Below are positions 26,301-36,070 of a DNA stretch of 64,000 nt, in pieces. The notes under the pieces are model-generated. The model was given only the letters and a program-made list of their open reading frames with translations, searched no databases and was not told where the DNA came from. The stretch spans positions 744,001 through 808,000 of the forward strand of contig NZ_JAAOIX010000001.1 in the NCBI RefSeq assembly GCF_011440395.1, written 5' to 3'. The stretch is from Pseudomaricurvus alcaniphilus (lineage in GTDB: Bacteria; Pseudomonadota; Gammaproteobacteria; Pseudomonadales; Cellvibrionaceae). The translations under genes and the position numbers were made by a program. How positions within the stretch are numbered: position 1 is the stretch's first letter; each line of letters begins with the position of its first letter.

Positions 26301-26313
26301 CGAAGAGGCGCAG

Positions 26314-26342
26314 ATTATTCAGGTTTTGCTGCCCTTTTGCAA
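26314..26342 (-). promoter_or_regulatory. Sigma-70-type promoter of ffs
   Basis: On the minus strand TTGCAA (26342-26337), a 17-base spacer and AATAAT (26319-26314) precede the 4.5S RNA, placing the start near 26307-26300. Confidence 0.6.
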
Positions 26343-26453
26343 CCGCCAATGCGGGCAATTTTTAGCGACGCCTGCATCCGGCGACCCATACCGCAACGAT
26401 AGCTTCCAATTATCGCCTTGATAGATAAGCTTCATTTTAACTGTGCCCGCTAC

Positions 26454-26481
26454 TTGATTAGGGTAATTATTGGCGTATATT
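26454..26481 (+). promoter_or_regulatory. Candidate promoter of the rubrerythrin gene
   Basis: TTGATT, 16 bases, TATATT lies about 60 bp before the rubrerythrin ATG. It fits sigma-70 reasonably. I see no clear peroxide-regulator site. Confidence 0.4.
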
Positions 26482-26539
26482 GATCAGCGCTTGAACTTGT
26501 TAGCCAATAACTATTAATTTAAATGCAAGGAGTTCGATT

Positions 26540-26959
26540 ATGTCCCTCAAAGGCTCACAAACCGAAGAGAACCTGAAAGCCGCGTTTGCCGGTGAGTCCC
26601 AGGCCAACCGCCGCTATTTGTACTTTGCCGCCAAAGCCGATGTCGAAGGCTACAACGATGTTGCCGCCGTATTCCGCTCCACCGCCGAAGGTGAAACTGG
26701 TCACGCCCACGGTCACCTGGAATACCTGGAGGAAGTGGGCGACCCAGCTACCGGCCTGCCCATCGGCGGCACCTCCGACAACCTGAAAGCGGCCATCGCC
26801 GGAGAAACCCACGAGTACACTGATATGTACCCCGGCATGGCCAAAACCGCTCGCGGCGAAGGCCACGACGAAATCGCCGACTGGTTTGAAACCCTCGCCA
26901 AAGCCGAGCGCAGTCACGCCAACCGCTTTCAAAAAGCACTGGACCAGCTCGACGCCTGA
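26540..26959 (+). CDS. Rubrerythrin (ferritin-like domain only)
   Basis: A 139-residue di-iron protein of the rubrerythrin family that reduces hydrogen peroxide. Glu-containing helices typical of the four-helix site are visible ([50 protein letters not shown]). The C-terminal rubredoxin domain of classic rubrerythrin is absent, so electrons must come from a separate donor; the Fe-S protein encoded next is a candidate. An AAGGAG ribosome site precedes the ATG. Confidence 0.93.
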   Translation: MSLKGSQTEENLKAAFAGESQANRRYLYFAAKADVEGYNDVAAVFRSTAEGETGHAHGHLEYLEEVGDPATGLPIGGTSDNLKAAIAGETHEYTDMYPGMAKTARGEGHDEIADWFETLAKAERSHANRFQKALDQLDA

Positions 26960-27039
26960 GCGACGTTCAGGAACGGCCGGAGGGAGCAGCAGCCCCCCGG
27001 CCAACCAAAAGACTCTAATAAGAATACGGAACTCGCTTT

Positions 27040-28368
27040 ATGAGTAATCGGGAAGGAAGTCTTGAGGCCCCCACACGACACGCAATAGACTGGAAAAGTA
27101 ACGACTTTTATAACCAGGAATCTCTCAACACTGAACTCGAGCGGGTGTTTGACATCTGCCACGGCTGCCGCCGCTGCGTCAGCCTCTGCGACGCATTCCC
27201 CACCTTGTTTGACCTGGTGGATGAATCCGACACCATGGAAGTGGATGGCGTTGCCAAGTCCGACTACGGCAAGGTCGTAGAGCAGTGTTACCTGTGTGAC
27301 ATGTGTTACATGTCCAAGTGCCCCTATGTGCCACCGCACCAGTGGAATGTTGATTTTCCACACCTGATGCTGCGGGCCAAAGCACTGAAATTCAAACAGC
27401 AGGGCGCGTCGTTTCGCGACCGCACCCTGACCAGCACCGACAAGGTCGCCGCCATGGCCAGCATTCCGCTGGTGGATGTCACCGTCAATGCCCTCAACGC
27501 CAATGCCGGCTTTCGCAAGGTATTTGAGAAGACCATGGGCGTGCATCGCGACGCACCGGTACCCAAGTACTACAGCAACACCCTGAGGAAACGGGTAAAG
27601 CCGCTGGCCAAACAGCTGCAACCGGCAGCCGTGGGTGAGACCACGGGCAAGCTGGCGCTCTACGCCACTTGCTACGGCAACTACAACACTCCGACCCTGG
27701 GGGAAGACTTCTACCACGTGTTCCAGCACAACGGCATTTATATCGATATTGTGCCGAAAGAACAGTGCTGTGGTATGCCCAAGCTGGAGCTGGGCGACCT
27801 GGACACGGTGGAACAATTGAAAAACGCCAACATCCCGGTGCTGGCGGCGCTGGTGGACCAGGGTTATGACCTGACCGCCCCCATCCCCTCCTGCGTACTG
27901 ATGTACAAGCAGGAGTTGCCGCTGCTGTTTCCGGATGACCCGCAGGTTAAAAAAGTGCAGCAGGCCTTCTACGACCCGTTTGAATACCTGTTTCTGCGCC
28001 ACAAGGGCGGCGCCCTGAACACCGATTTCAAGCAGCCGCTGGGGGATATCAGCTACCACGTAGCCTGCCACCTGCGAGTGCAGAATATCGGCCTCAAAGC
28101 CCGCGATATACTCAACCTGATCCCGGATACCCAGGTGCTGCCCATCGAGCGCTGCTCCGGCCACGACGGCACCTACGCGGTCAAGGTCGAGACTCACGCC
28201 AAAGCGGTGAAGATTGCCCGCCCGGTGGTGAAAAAGGTCGATCAACAAGCGGCGACCCATTTTGCCAGCGACTGCCCCATGGCAGCCAATCACATCGCCA
28301 ACCTGTCCACCACCACCGACACCCCTCTCCACCCAATAACACTGTTACGCAAAGCCTATGGAGTGTAA
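27040..28368 (+). CDS. Fe-S oxidoreductase with two 4Fe-4S and two CCG-type domains
   Basis: A 442-residue protein related to heterodisulfide-reductase/GlpC subunits. Two ferredoxin-type clusters are near the N-terminus (CHGCRRCVSLC at about residues 40-50, CYLCDMCYMSKC near 88-99). Two cysteine-rich CCG-like regions follow (CYGNYN with EQCCGMPK, and CHLR with the later RCSGHDG). It probably passes electrons to or from the adjacent rubrerythrin and DUF3501-type proteins; this trio recurs in other bacteria. The true electron donor is unknown. Confidence 0.88.
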   Translation: MSNREGSLEAPTRHAIDWKSNDFYNQESLNTELERVFDICHGCRRCVSLCDAFPTLFDLVDESDTMEVDGVAKSDYGKVVEQCYLCDMCYMSKCPYVPPHQWNVDFPHLMLRAKALKFKQQGASFRDRTLTSTDKVAAMASIPLVDVTVNALNANAGFRKVFEKTMGVHRDAPVPKYYSNTLRKRVKPLAKQLQPAAVGETTGKLALYATCYGNYNTPTLGEDFYHVFQHNGIYIDIVPKEQCCGMPKLELGDLDTVEQLKNANIPVLAALVDQGYDLTAPIPSCVLMYKQELPLLFPDDPQVKKVQQAFYDPFEYLFLRHKGGALNTDFKQPLGDISYHVACHLRVQNIGLKARDILNLIPDTQVLPIERCSGHDGTYAVKVETHAKAVKIARPVVKKVDQQAATHFASDCPMAANHIANLSTTTDTPLHPITLLRKAYGV

Positions 28369-28372
28369 AAGC

Positions 28373-28987
28373 ATGAGTTCTAGCAAATCCAGCCCCAACA
28401 AGCTGAACCGCAACGACCTCTGGTCGCTGGAGCAATACGCCGAGAAGCGCAACGAGTTTCGCCAGCAAGTGATGCAACACAAGCGCATACGCCAGGTTGC
28501 ACTGGGGCCCAACGCCAGACTGCACTTTGAGGATCAAACCACCATTCGCTACCAGGTCCAGGAAATGCTGCGCATCGAACGGATCTTTGAGGCCAACGGC
28601 ATCCAGGAGGAGCTGGACGCCTACAACCCGCTGATTCCGGATGGCAGCAACTTCAAGGCCACTTTTATGCTGGAGTACGATGACCCGGTTGAGCGCAAGA
28701 CGATGCTGGCCAAGCTGCGCGGCGTCGAAGACCAGGTGTGGGTCAAGGCGAGCGGCTGTGAACCGGTGTTCGCCATTGCCGACGAAGACATGGAACGGGA
28801 CAACGAGGAAAAAACCTCCAGCGTGCACTTTCTCCGTTTCGAGCTGCCGGCGGACACCATCCAGGCGCTGCACAACGGTGCCGACCTGACTATTGGAATC
28901 GACAATCCGCATCTTGAAGCCAGGTCGGTGACCGTGGCAAAAGCCATCCGGGACTCCCTCTGCGCCGACCTGGATGCGGTGCACTGA
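28373..28987 (+). CDS. DUF3501-family protein
   Basis: A 204-residue soluble protein recognised from KLNRNDLWSLEQYAEKRNEF and LGPNARLHFEDQTTIRYQVQEMLRIERI, which are typical of the DUF3501 family. I start at the ATG at 28373, nine bases after a GGAG; an ATG at 28358 overlapping the previous stop is less likely. It has no visible catalytic motif. It is always expected with the Fe-S protein and rubrerythrin, so a shared role in peroxide or redox defence is inferred. Confidence 0.85.
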   Translation: MSSSKSSPNKLNRNDLWSLEQYAEKRNEFRQQVMQHKRIRQVALGPNARLHFEDQTTIRYQVQEMLRIERIFEANGIQEELDAYNPLIPDGSNFKATFMLEYDDPVERKTMLAKLRGVEDQVWVKASGCEPVFAIADEDMERDNEEKTSSVHFLRFELPADTIQALHNGADLTIGIDNPHLEARSVTVAKAIRDSLCADLDAVH

Positions 28988-29026
28988 GCCAGGCGCCGAA
29001 ACCCCGACCAGCCCGTACTCAAGCAC

Positions 29027-29056
29027 TGAGCGCCGCCTGCAAACAGGCGGCGCTCA
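29027..29056 (+). terminator. Strong hairpin after the rubrerythrin operon
   Basis: A perfect 13-bp GC-rich stem (TGAGCGCCGCCTG and its complement) with a four-base loop, 40 bp past the DUF3501-type stop. There is no U-run. The remaining sequence to 29307 shows no gene. Confidence 0.65.
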
Positions 29057-29307
29057 CTATCCTCCCGCCGGCGACGGCTGACTTCCGAAGGCACTGTCCA
29101 ACCCCTCGGTGAACGACTCACCATGACCCAGCTCCCCACTCCCTCAACTTTTTCGACTGCATCGGCGTCATCCATGACAAACCGGCACGGCGTCTACGGC
29201 ACAGAGTCGGCAATCAGACAACTTTCGCAACCTTGCTTGATCTGGATCATACGGCCAGCACCAGCTGCCACTCTCGCCCGCTGTATTTAGCGACAAAGCG
29301 GTTTACA

Positions 29308-29358
29308 CTGACCCTTCAGCGACTTGCTGTATAAACACATTAGACGAGGCACTACACC
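29308..29358. repeat. Degenerate half of the 72-bp element (copy D)
   Basis: The bases align with the right half of copy B: both contain GCGACTTGCTG and end in ACGAGGCACTACAC, with scattered changes between. The left arm is missing. It ends two bases before the alcohol dehydrogenase ATG, and its GAGG (29345-29348) is the only ribosome-site-like sequence there. Confidence 0.75.
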
Positions 29359-29360
29359 AA

Positions 29361-30344
29361 ATGCGTGCCATGATCCTGCAACAGCAGCGGCAACCACTGC
29401 AACTGGCGGATGTACCGCTGCCCGAACCCGCGGCCCACGAAATCCAGATCCGGGTAACTGCTTGCGGTATTTGTCGCACCGATTTACATGTAGTCGACGG
29501 CGATCTTACCGAACCCAAATTGCCACTGATTCCCGGCCACCAGATTATTGGTCACATCACCCGGCTCGGCGCCGAAGTCAGCGGCTTTGAACTCGGCGAG
29601 CGAGTTGGCGTGCCCTGGCTGGGCGGCAGTTGCGGTCACTGCTGGTACTGCCAGCAGCAACGGGAAAACCTGTGCGATGCCGCCCGCTACACCGGTTACC
29701 AGATCAACGGCGGCTTTGCCGAGTTCACTGTCGCCGATGCCAACTACTGCTTTGCCATCCCCGACGACTACGACGACCTGCAAGCCGCCCCCCTGCTCTG
29801 CGCCGGCCTGATTGGCTATCGCGCCTACAAGCTGGTGGCCAATTGCCAACGCATCGGCCTCTACGGTTTCGGCGCCGCCGCCCACCTGCTCATCCAGGTT
29901 GCGCGCCACCACAACCAACTGGTCTACGCCTTTACCCGCAGCGGTGACCGGGAGGCGCAGGATTTTGCCCGCTCGCTGGGTGCCATATGGGCCGGCGACT
30001 CCAACCAGCGCGCCCCTGCCGAGCTGGACGGCGCCATTATCTTTGCGCCCGCCGGCGAACTGGTGCCAGAAGCCCTGCGCGCCGTGCGCAAGGGCGGGCG
30101 AGTGGTCTGCGCCGGGATTCACATGTCCGATATTCCCGGCTTTCCCTACGAGATTCTCTGGGGCGAGCGGGAAATCTGTTCGGTCGCCAATCTCACCCGC
30201 CGCGACGGCGAAGAGTTTCTGCCCCTGGCCGCCAGCATCCCGATAGAAACCAGCACCGTGCACTACCCCCTCGAACAAGCCAACCAGGCGCTGGATGACC
30301 TGCGTATGGGCCGTTTTACCGGCGCCGCCGTACTGGTTATCTAA
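29361..30344 (+). CDS. Zinc-dependent alcohol dehydrogenase
   Basis: A 327-residue medium-chain dehydrogenase. The catalytic zinc ligands are visible in ACGICRTDLHVVDG (Cys) and PGHQIIGHI (His). The structural zinc site is CGHCWYCQQQRENLC. A Rossmann NAD-binding region follows with a GLYGFGAAAHLLIQVA loop. It resembles the group annotated as zinc-binding alcohol dehydrogenase family proteins. Substrate unknown. The translation start lies directly after repeat fragment D; a second Met at 29370 is possible. Confidence 0.9.
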   Translation: MRAMILQQQRQPLQLADVPLPEPAAHEIQIRVTACGICRTDLHVVDGDLTEPKLPLIPGHQIIGHITRLGAEVSGFELGERVGVPWLGGSCGHCWYCQQQRENLCDAARYTGYQINGGFAEFTVADANYCFAIPDDYDDLQAAPLLCAGLIGYRAYKLVANCQRIGLYGFGAAAHLLIQVARHHNQLVYAFTRSGDREAQDFARSLGAIWAGDSNQRAPAELDGAIIFAPAGELVPEALRAVRKGGRVVCAGIHMSDIPGFPYEILWGEREICSVANLTRRDGEEFLPLAASIPIETSTVHYPLEQANQALDDLRMGRFTGAAVLVI

Positions 30345-30421
30345 GAGCTCTGGCACTCTTGACGCTAACCTCTTACTATCGAACTCTGCAACACAGCCCC
30401 CAAAAGAGAGACTACAACAGG

Positions 30422-31567
30422 ATGTTTGTCCACCGCCGATTGCGACTGCCCACCTTTGCCGTTTTATCCCCTCTATCGTCATTCAGCGCTGCCCGCGCGG
30501 CCGGGCTTCCAGCCCTGCTGTGCCTTGCCTGTCTGCAATTGTGGTCAGCGGGCGCCAGCGCCGCCGCGGAAGGCGTACCGGTGGCCGTTGCCACCATCAA
30601 GCAACAATCGATCTATCGACAGGTGGAAATCACCGGCACAGTGACCTCCCCCCGTGTCGCCCAACTCTCCACCGCCGCCAGCGGCCTGGTGGTGGCCATC
30701 CACGCCGAGGAGGGCGATCAGGTTGAACAGGGCAGCCTGTTGCTGGAACTGGACCCCGAACTGGCGCAGCTGACCTTGCAGGCGACCCAGGCCCGCCGCC
30801 AACAAACCCAACTGGCGCTGCAGGATGCCGAGCGGCGGCTGCGTGAAGCGCGAGTATTGTTGCCCCAGCGCAGCATCGCGGAAAGCACAGTGCGCGACCT
30901 GGAGGCCGAGGTAGCCGAGGACAGGGCCAGCTTCGAACAGGCCCGGGCCGAGGCCAGTCATCAACAGCAGCTGGTCGCCAGGCACCAGTTAAAGGCACCG
31001 TTTCACGGAGTGGTGAGCAAAAAACTGGCGGAGCTGGGTGAGTGGGTGGTGCCCGGCCAGGGCGTGTTTGAGCTGGTAGCCGACCAGCATTTGCGGCTCG
31101 ATTTTGCCGTCGGCGAGGATTACCTGGCGGCGCTGGATTCCGACACCGAAGTCCAGTACAGCCTCAACGCCCTGCCCGGCCAGCGTTTTCAGGGCCGGGT
31201 GCAAACCATAGTGCCGGTAACCGAACCGGGAGCACGCACCTTCCTGTTGCGGGTGCAGCCAGAGTCACAGAATGAGCGCCTGATTCCGGGTATGTCTGCC
31301 CGCGCCACCCTGCAAATCCCCACCAGCAGAACCGGATTAGCGGTACCGCGCGATGCCACCTTGCGTTACCCGGACGGCAGAGTGGTGGTATGGACCGTTA
31401 GCAGCGGCAAGGACGGGCCAGTGGCCAGCGAAAAACTGGTGCAAATCGGCCAATCCTTCGATGGTATGGTGGAAATCCGCCAGGGCCTCAAGGCTGACGA
31501 CCGGGTGGTGGTCAAGGGCAACGAAGCTCTGCAGAACGGCCAGCGCCTGCGCATTATCGACGGTTAG
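30422..31567 (+). CDS. RND efflux system, periplasmic adaptor (membrane fusion protein)
   Basis: A 381-residue protein with an N-terminal signal sequence (hydrophobic stretch ending near ASAAAEG), a biotinyl-lipoyl-like segment (GLVVAIHAEEGDQVEQGSLLLELD), a coiled-coil hairpin (LQATQARRQQTQLALQDAERRL onward) and the beta-barrel and membrane-proximal domains of the AcrA/MexH type. I start at the ATG at 30422. The pump subunit follows after about 100 bp. No outer-membrane factor is in the window, so it must use one encoded elsewhere. Confidence 0.9.
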   Translation: MFVHRRLRLPTFAVLSPLSSFSAARAAGLPALLCLACLQLWSAGASAAAEGVPVAVATIKQQSIYRQVEITGTVTSPRVAQLSTAASGLVVAIHAEEGDQVEQGSLLLELDPELAQLTLQATQARRQQTQLALQDAERRLREARVLLPQRSIAESTVRDLEAEVAEDRASFEQARAEASHQQQLVARHQLKAPFHGVVSKKLAELGEWVVPGQGVFELVADQHLRLDFAVGEDYLAALDSDTEVQYSLNALPGQRFQGRVQTIVPVTEPGARTFLLRVQPESQNERLIPGMSARATLQIPTSRTGLAVPRDATLRYPDGRVVVWTVSSGKDGPVASEKLVQIGQSFDGMVEIRQGLKADDRVVVKGNEALQNGQRLRIIDG

Positions 31568-31671
31568 CCACAGCTTCGGCAAGAAGGCGCCCGGCGCGTT
31601 GCGGGTCGCAATCGACGGGCATTGAGCGCTTACAATTTTCATCTCAGTTCAGGGACAGGGTCGCATTCAGC

Positions 31672-34600
31672 ATGTTCGAACACATCGTCAAACGCGGGAT
31701 TTTAATGACCGTTATTACCCTGATTGTCAGTGTCCTCGGGATACTGGCGGCGGCGCGTATACCGGTGCAAATGATTCCCGACCTCGACGTGCGCACGATC
31801 AGCATCCGCACCAACTGGCCCGGCGCCACGCCCCAGGATGTGGAAAAAGAAATCCTTATCGAGCAGGAGGAATACCTGCGCAACCTGCCCAACCTGGCGC
31901 GCATCATCGCCACCGCCAACAGCGGCCAGGCGGAAATTGAACTGGAGTTCCCGTTCGGCACCGACATCACCGAGATGCTGATTCGGGTCAACAACGCCCT
32001 CAGCCAGGTGCCCTCCTACCCGGAAAGCGTGGATGAACCGCGCATCTACGCCAACTCCTTTTCCGGCAATTCATTTATGTTTTTCAGCATCACCCCGCTG
32101 CCGGGCAACCCCCGGCAGCTGGACATGGACCTGATGCAGGATTTTGTCGAGGACAACGTCAAACCCCGTATGGCGCGAGTCACCGGTGTGTCGGAAGTCA
32201 ATATCAGCGGCGGTGCCGAGCGCCAGCTGCAGATTCTTATCGACCCGGCCCGGCTGGCCCAGCGCCAGTTATCCCTGGCCGATGTCCGCAACGCCATCCG
32301 CACTCGCAATCGCGACCGCTCCGGTGGCGAGATAGACTCCGGTAAACGCCAATACCTGCTGCGCACCATCGGCCGCTTTCAGGATCTCGAAGAATTGCAG
32401 CAGCTGGTACTGGCGCGACGGGGCGATGCCATTATCCGGCTGCAGGACGTGGCGACGGTGCAGCTGGATCATTTTGAAAAACGCGACAACACCAGCTTCA
32501 ACGGTGAGCGTAATATCTTCGTCTCCATCCGCCGCGAGGCCGGCTCCAACGTTATCGACATCAAGCGCGACATGCTGGTGGAACTGGCGGGTATCAATCG
32601 CGACGTGCTGGAACCCGCCGGCATGTCGATTCAATTAATGGCCGATGACGTGCGCTACGTGGAAGACTCGGTGCGCAACGTCTGGCAAAACCTGGCCATC
32701 GGCTCACTGCTGGCGGTGGCGGTCATGTTCCTGTTTTTGCGTTCGCTGCGCGCCACGGCGGTGGGTGTCATGGGTGTGCCCATCTGCATCATCGTCGCCT
32801 TTCTCGGCCTGCTGCTGTTCGGCCGCACCGTCAACGTCATCTCCCTGGCGGGCATTGCCTTTGCCATCGGCATGACCCTCGACAACAGCATCGTGGTACT
32901 GGAAAGCATCGAACTGGAACGGCGCCGCGGCCTGGACCGCATGCAGGCGGCCATCAGCGGCGTTAAAAAAGTGTGGCCGGCAGTCTTCGCCTCCACCATG
33001 ACCACGGTGCTGGTGTTCCTGCCGGTGGCTTTCGTCGAACAGGAGGCGGGCCAGCTCTACTCGGATGTCGCCATCGCCATCTCCGCGGCGATCCTCGCGT
33101 CGATGCTGGTGGCCATAACGGTACTGCCGACTGCGGCGGCACGCTTGCGCCTGGAGGCCGACCCTCACGCCGGCGGCAAGCTCGGCGACTACCTCAGCGC
33201 TCACCACTGGGGGCTGCGCGCCCGTCATTTTACCCTCAACGGAGTGAACTGGCTGCTCAGCACCCGGCGCCGGCGCCTCGGCTGTATCGCCATTACGATT
33301 CTGCTCAGCGCCGCCATCATTATCGGCCTGACGCCTCCGGCGGAATACCTGCCGGAAGGCGAAGAGCCCAAGGTGTTTGCCACCATGAACGCGCCGCCGG
33401 GATACAACCTGGCGGCCATGCAAGAGATTGGCGCGGATATCCAGGCCTACTTGCTGCCATTTGTCAGCGCCGACCCGGCGGTCTTTCATCGCGGTGACGC
33501 ACCGGTGCCAGCGATAAGGTACTTCAATATGCGCGTTTCGTCACAGAGCTTGCGCATCATCGCCGAACCGGTCGAGGCCGCCGACATCGATGAATTGATG
33601 GACGCACTGACGGCCAAGTATCAGGAATACCCGGGCATGCGCGCCTTCGCCGCACGGGGCTCTATCATTACCAGCAACGACGGCGGCACTCGCAGCATCA
33701 ACCTCGATATATCCGGCCCGGACCTGGCCGCCATTTACCAGGTGGCCCAGGCAGCCTACCTCCGTGCCGGTGAAGTGTTTGATAATCCGCGCATCCAGAC
33801 CAACCCCTCTTCCCTGACCCTGGCCCAGCCGATGGTGGAAATACATCCGGATTGGCAGCGCGCCGCCGAACTGGGCCTGAACTCGGAGGAGTTGGGCTTT
33901 ACCGTGGCAGCCCTCACCGATGGCAGCTATGTGGACGAGTTTTTTCTCGCCGACGACAAGATCGATATCTACCTGTACAGCAATATCGGGCAAAACGCCG
34001 AACTCGACACCCTCGCCCAGCTGCCCATTTACACGCCCAGCGGCGCGGTTTTGCCACTGGCCTCCCTCGCCCGCATTGAAGAGAAGGTTGATACCAGCAG
34101 CATGCGCCGGGTCAACGGCAGCCGCACCGTCACTCTCAATATCATTCCCCCGCGCAGCGTGGCGCTGGAAACCGGGGTCGAAATTGTGCGCAACGATTTG
34201 GTCGGCCACCTGCGCGCGCAAGGCGCCATACCGGCCGGTGTCAACCTGAACATTTCCGGCGCTGCCGACCAACTGGATGCCACCCGCGCCGCCCTCACCA
34301 GCAATTACCTGGTGGCACTGCTGATCATCTACCTGCTGCTGGTCGCCATCTTCAATCACTGGGGCTACCCGCTGCTGATCATGACCTCCATTCCGCTGGG
34401 TATTGCCGGCGGCATTGTCGGCCTGTGGCTGCTGAACTTCGCCGGCGGTTTGCTGCCCTGGCTGGGGCTCAACGCCATAGTGCAGCCGTTTGACATGATC
34501 TCCATGCTCGGCTTCCTGATATTGATGGGCACGGTGGTGAACAACCCGATCCTGATCGTGCACCGGGCCGTGGACAATATCGACAAACAGGGTATGGAGG

Positions 34601-34866
34601 TGCAAGCGGCAGTGCAGGAGGCGGTGGAAGCACGCCTGCGCCCCATCGCCATGTCCACCATCACCACGCTGTTCGGCCTGGCACCGCTGGTGCTGATTCC
34701 CGGTGCTGGCACCGAACTCTACCGCGGCGTCGGCGCCATCGTCATGTTTGGCATTATCGGCGCGGCCCTGGTAACCCTGACGCTGCTGCCGGCACTGACC
34801 ACTACGGTGCTGCAATACACCCGCCGCCGCCATCCGGCCGTACAGGAGCCCGCCCCATCGCCCTGA
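31672..34866 (+). CDS. RND-family efflux transporter
   Basis: A 1064-residue inner-membrane pump of the AcrB superfamily, with 12 predicted helices and two large periplasmic loops. The helix-4 motif reads GMTLDNSIV, with one Asp where AcrB has two, which is common in the more distant HAE groups. The C-terminal helix region contains MSTITTLFGLAPLVLIPGAG. It works with the adaptor encoded just upstream to expel hydrophobic or toxic compounds; the actual substrates are unknown. Confidence 0.92.
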   Translation: MFEHIVKRGILMTVITLIVSVLGILAAARIPVQMIPDLDVRTISIRTNWPGATPQDVEKEILIEQEEYLRNLPNLARIIATANSGQAEIELEFPFGTDITEMLIRVNNALSQVPSYPESVDEPRIYANSFSGNSFMFFSITPLPGNPRQLDMDLMQDFVEDNVKPRMARVTGVSEVNISGGAERQLQILIDPARLAQRQLSLADVRNAIRTRNRDRSGGEIDSGKRQYLLRTIGRFQDLEELQQLVLARRGDAIIRLQDVATVQLDHFEKRDNTSFNGERNIFVSIRREAGSNVIDIKRDMLVELAGINRDVLEPAGMSIQLMADDVRYVEDSVRNVWQNLAIGSLLAVAVMFLFLRSLRATAVGVMGVPICIIVAFLGLLLFGRTVNVISLAGIAFAIGMTLDNSIVVLESIELERRRGLDRMQAAISGVKKVWPAVFASTMTTVLVFLPVAFVEQEAGQLYSDVAIAISAAILASMLVAITVLPTAAARLRLEADPHAGGKLGDYLSAHHWGLRARHFTLNGVNWLLSTRRRRLGCIAITILLSAAIIIGLTPPAEYLPEGEEPKVFATMNAPPGYNLAAMQEIGADIQAYLLPFVSADPAVFHRGDAPVPAIRYFNMRVSSQSLRIIAEPVEAADIDELMDALTAKYQEYPGMRAFAARGSIITSNDGGTRSINLDISGPDLAAIYQVAQAAYLRAGEVFDNPRIQTNPSSLTLAQPMVEIHPDWQRAAELGLNSEELGFTVAALTDGSYVDEFFLADDKIDIYLYSNIGQNAELDTLAQLPIYTPSGAVLPLASLARIEEKVDTSSMRRVNGSRTVTLNIIPPRSVALETGVEIVRNDLVGHLRAQGAIPAGVNLNISGAADQLDATRAALTSNYLVALLIIYLLLVAIFNHWGYPLLIMTSIPLGIAGGIVGLWLLNFAGGLLPWLGLNAIVQPFDMISMLGFLILMGTVVNNPILIVHRAVDNIDKQGMEVQAAVQEAVEARLRPIAMSTITTLFGLAPLVLIPGAGTELYRGVGAIVMFGIIGAALVTLTLLPALTTTVLQYTRRRHPAVQEPAPSP

Positions 34867-35047
34867 ACTAGCGACACTAATTCTCGCAGCAGTCGCACCA
34901 CTGCGATGCAAAAATGCGCCTGATTTTTACCACCCAATAAAAACGCGGCGGAGTTTTTGCAGTTTTCGCGATCCTTTCTTCTCCTGCGAGTTTTTTTGTG
35001 GGATGCTAGGCGACTACCATCACAGAGCAACCCGAAGGAGTCTGACG

Positions 35048-36070
35048 ATGAGTAAACCCAAGCCAATAAGACTAGGTATAATGGGCTTTGGCCAAACCGG
35101 CCGCAAGATCTACGAGCTCGCATCCCAGAGCGACGATATCGAAGTTGTCGCCATTGCCGACATCGGCGCCCCGGAAATCCTGCACTATCTACTTTGTTCC
35201 GAAGTAAAAAATCCCGATCAACATACCCTCGAGGGAAACTTCCTTTGCAACCCCCGCTTTCGATCGCGCATGATGCCCATCGATCGCCCGGCAGAAATGC
35301 CATGGGATGTGTTCGGGGTAGACATGGTTATCGATGCGACCGGTAATTTCCGCGAAAAGCATTTTATGGAAGATCACCTGCGCAGCGGCGCCCCCAGGGT
35401 ACTGAATCGCAGCCTGCCGCGGGACGGGATCGACCGCATTGTTATTCCCGGCATTAACTGCGACAGCATCTCCGCCGCTGACCGTATGGTCTCCGCCGGC
35501 TCGGCAACAACCACCGCGCTGGCCCTGCTACTGGACATCCTGTCCGATCGCTTCGCCATTGAATGCGCCAGCATGACCACCATACATTCCTACACCAGTG
35601 ACCAGTCGCTGCAAGACTACGCCGGCAGCGATTTCCGTCGCAGCCGTTCGGCGGCAGAAAATATTATCCCCAACACCCACGAAGCCAGCCTCTGGATCGG
35701 TCAAATCCTGCCCAAGTTCGAGGGCAAGGTCATCACCTCGGCGTTGAATGTACCCATCCAGGATGGCTGCCTGTTGGACGTCAACCTGGTGCTCACCGAT
35801 ACCGCGGTTAGCGTCGATGATATCAACAAAGCTATGCGCGACAGTGTTGCTCGCTTCCCGGGGGTAGTCGCCGTTGCCGAAGACCCGATTGTTTCCTCGG
35901 ATGTTATCGGCAATTCAAGTTCGCTGCTGTTCGATATACCGGGCACCATCAAGGCGGGCTCCAATACCATCAAGACGCTGAGCTGGTATGAAAACCTGGG
36001 GCACGCGGCGCGGCTACTCGATGTAGTCAGGCTGTACGCCAAACTGGATGCTGCGGAGGAGGCTGCGTAA
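35048..36070 (+). CDS. GAPDH-like protein lacking the catalytic cysteine
   Basis: A 340-residue homologue of glyceraldehyde-3-phosphate dehydrogenase. The Rossmann start is GIMGFGQTGRK. Where the active site of the neighbouring true enzyme reads SNASCTTNC, this one reads SAGSATTTA, so Cys150 of Gap corresponds to Ala153. The catalytic His is kept (TTIHSYTSDQ), but the phosphate-binding STGAAKA is replaced by NTHEASL. It therefore cannot perform the usual reaction and may be a regulatory or structural partner. The ATG at 35048 has AAGGAG upstream, and its stop overlaps the gap ATG, so the two are translationally coupled. Confidence 0.9.
   Translation: MSKPKPIRLGIMGFGQTGRKIYELASQSDDIEVVAIADIGAPEILHYLLCSEVKNPDQHTLEGNFLCNPRFRSRMMPIDRPAEMPWDVFGVDMVIDATGNFREKHFMEDHLRSGAPRVLNRSLPRDGIDRIVIPGINCDSISAADRMVSAGSATTTALALLLDILSDRFAIECASMTTIHSYTSDQSLQDYAGSDFRRSRSAAENIIPNTHEASLWIGQILPKFEGKVITSALNVPIQDGCLLDVNLVLTDTAVSVDDINKAMRDSVARFPGVVAVAEDPIVSSDVIGNSSSLLFDIPGTIKAGSNTIKTLSWYENLGHAARLLDVVRLYAKLDAAEEAA

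Noticed and set aside
26929-28332. A 467-codon open frame antisense to the Fe-S protein gene
   Set aside because: It mirrors a gene with four intact Fe-S motifs; long antisense frames are common in GC-rich coding DNA and this one has no domain or ribosome site.
33541-34911. A 456-codon antisense frame over the RND pump
   Set aside because: It lies wholly opposite a well-conserved transporter, and its His/Gln/Gly-rich translation is typical of antisense readings.
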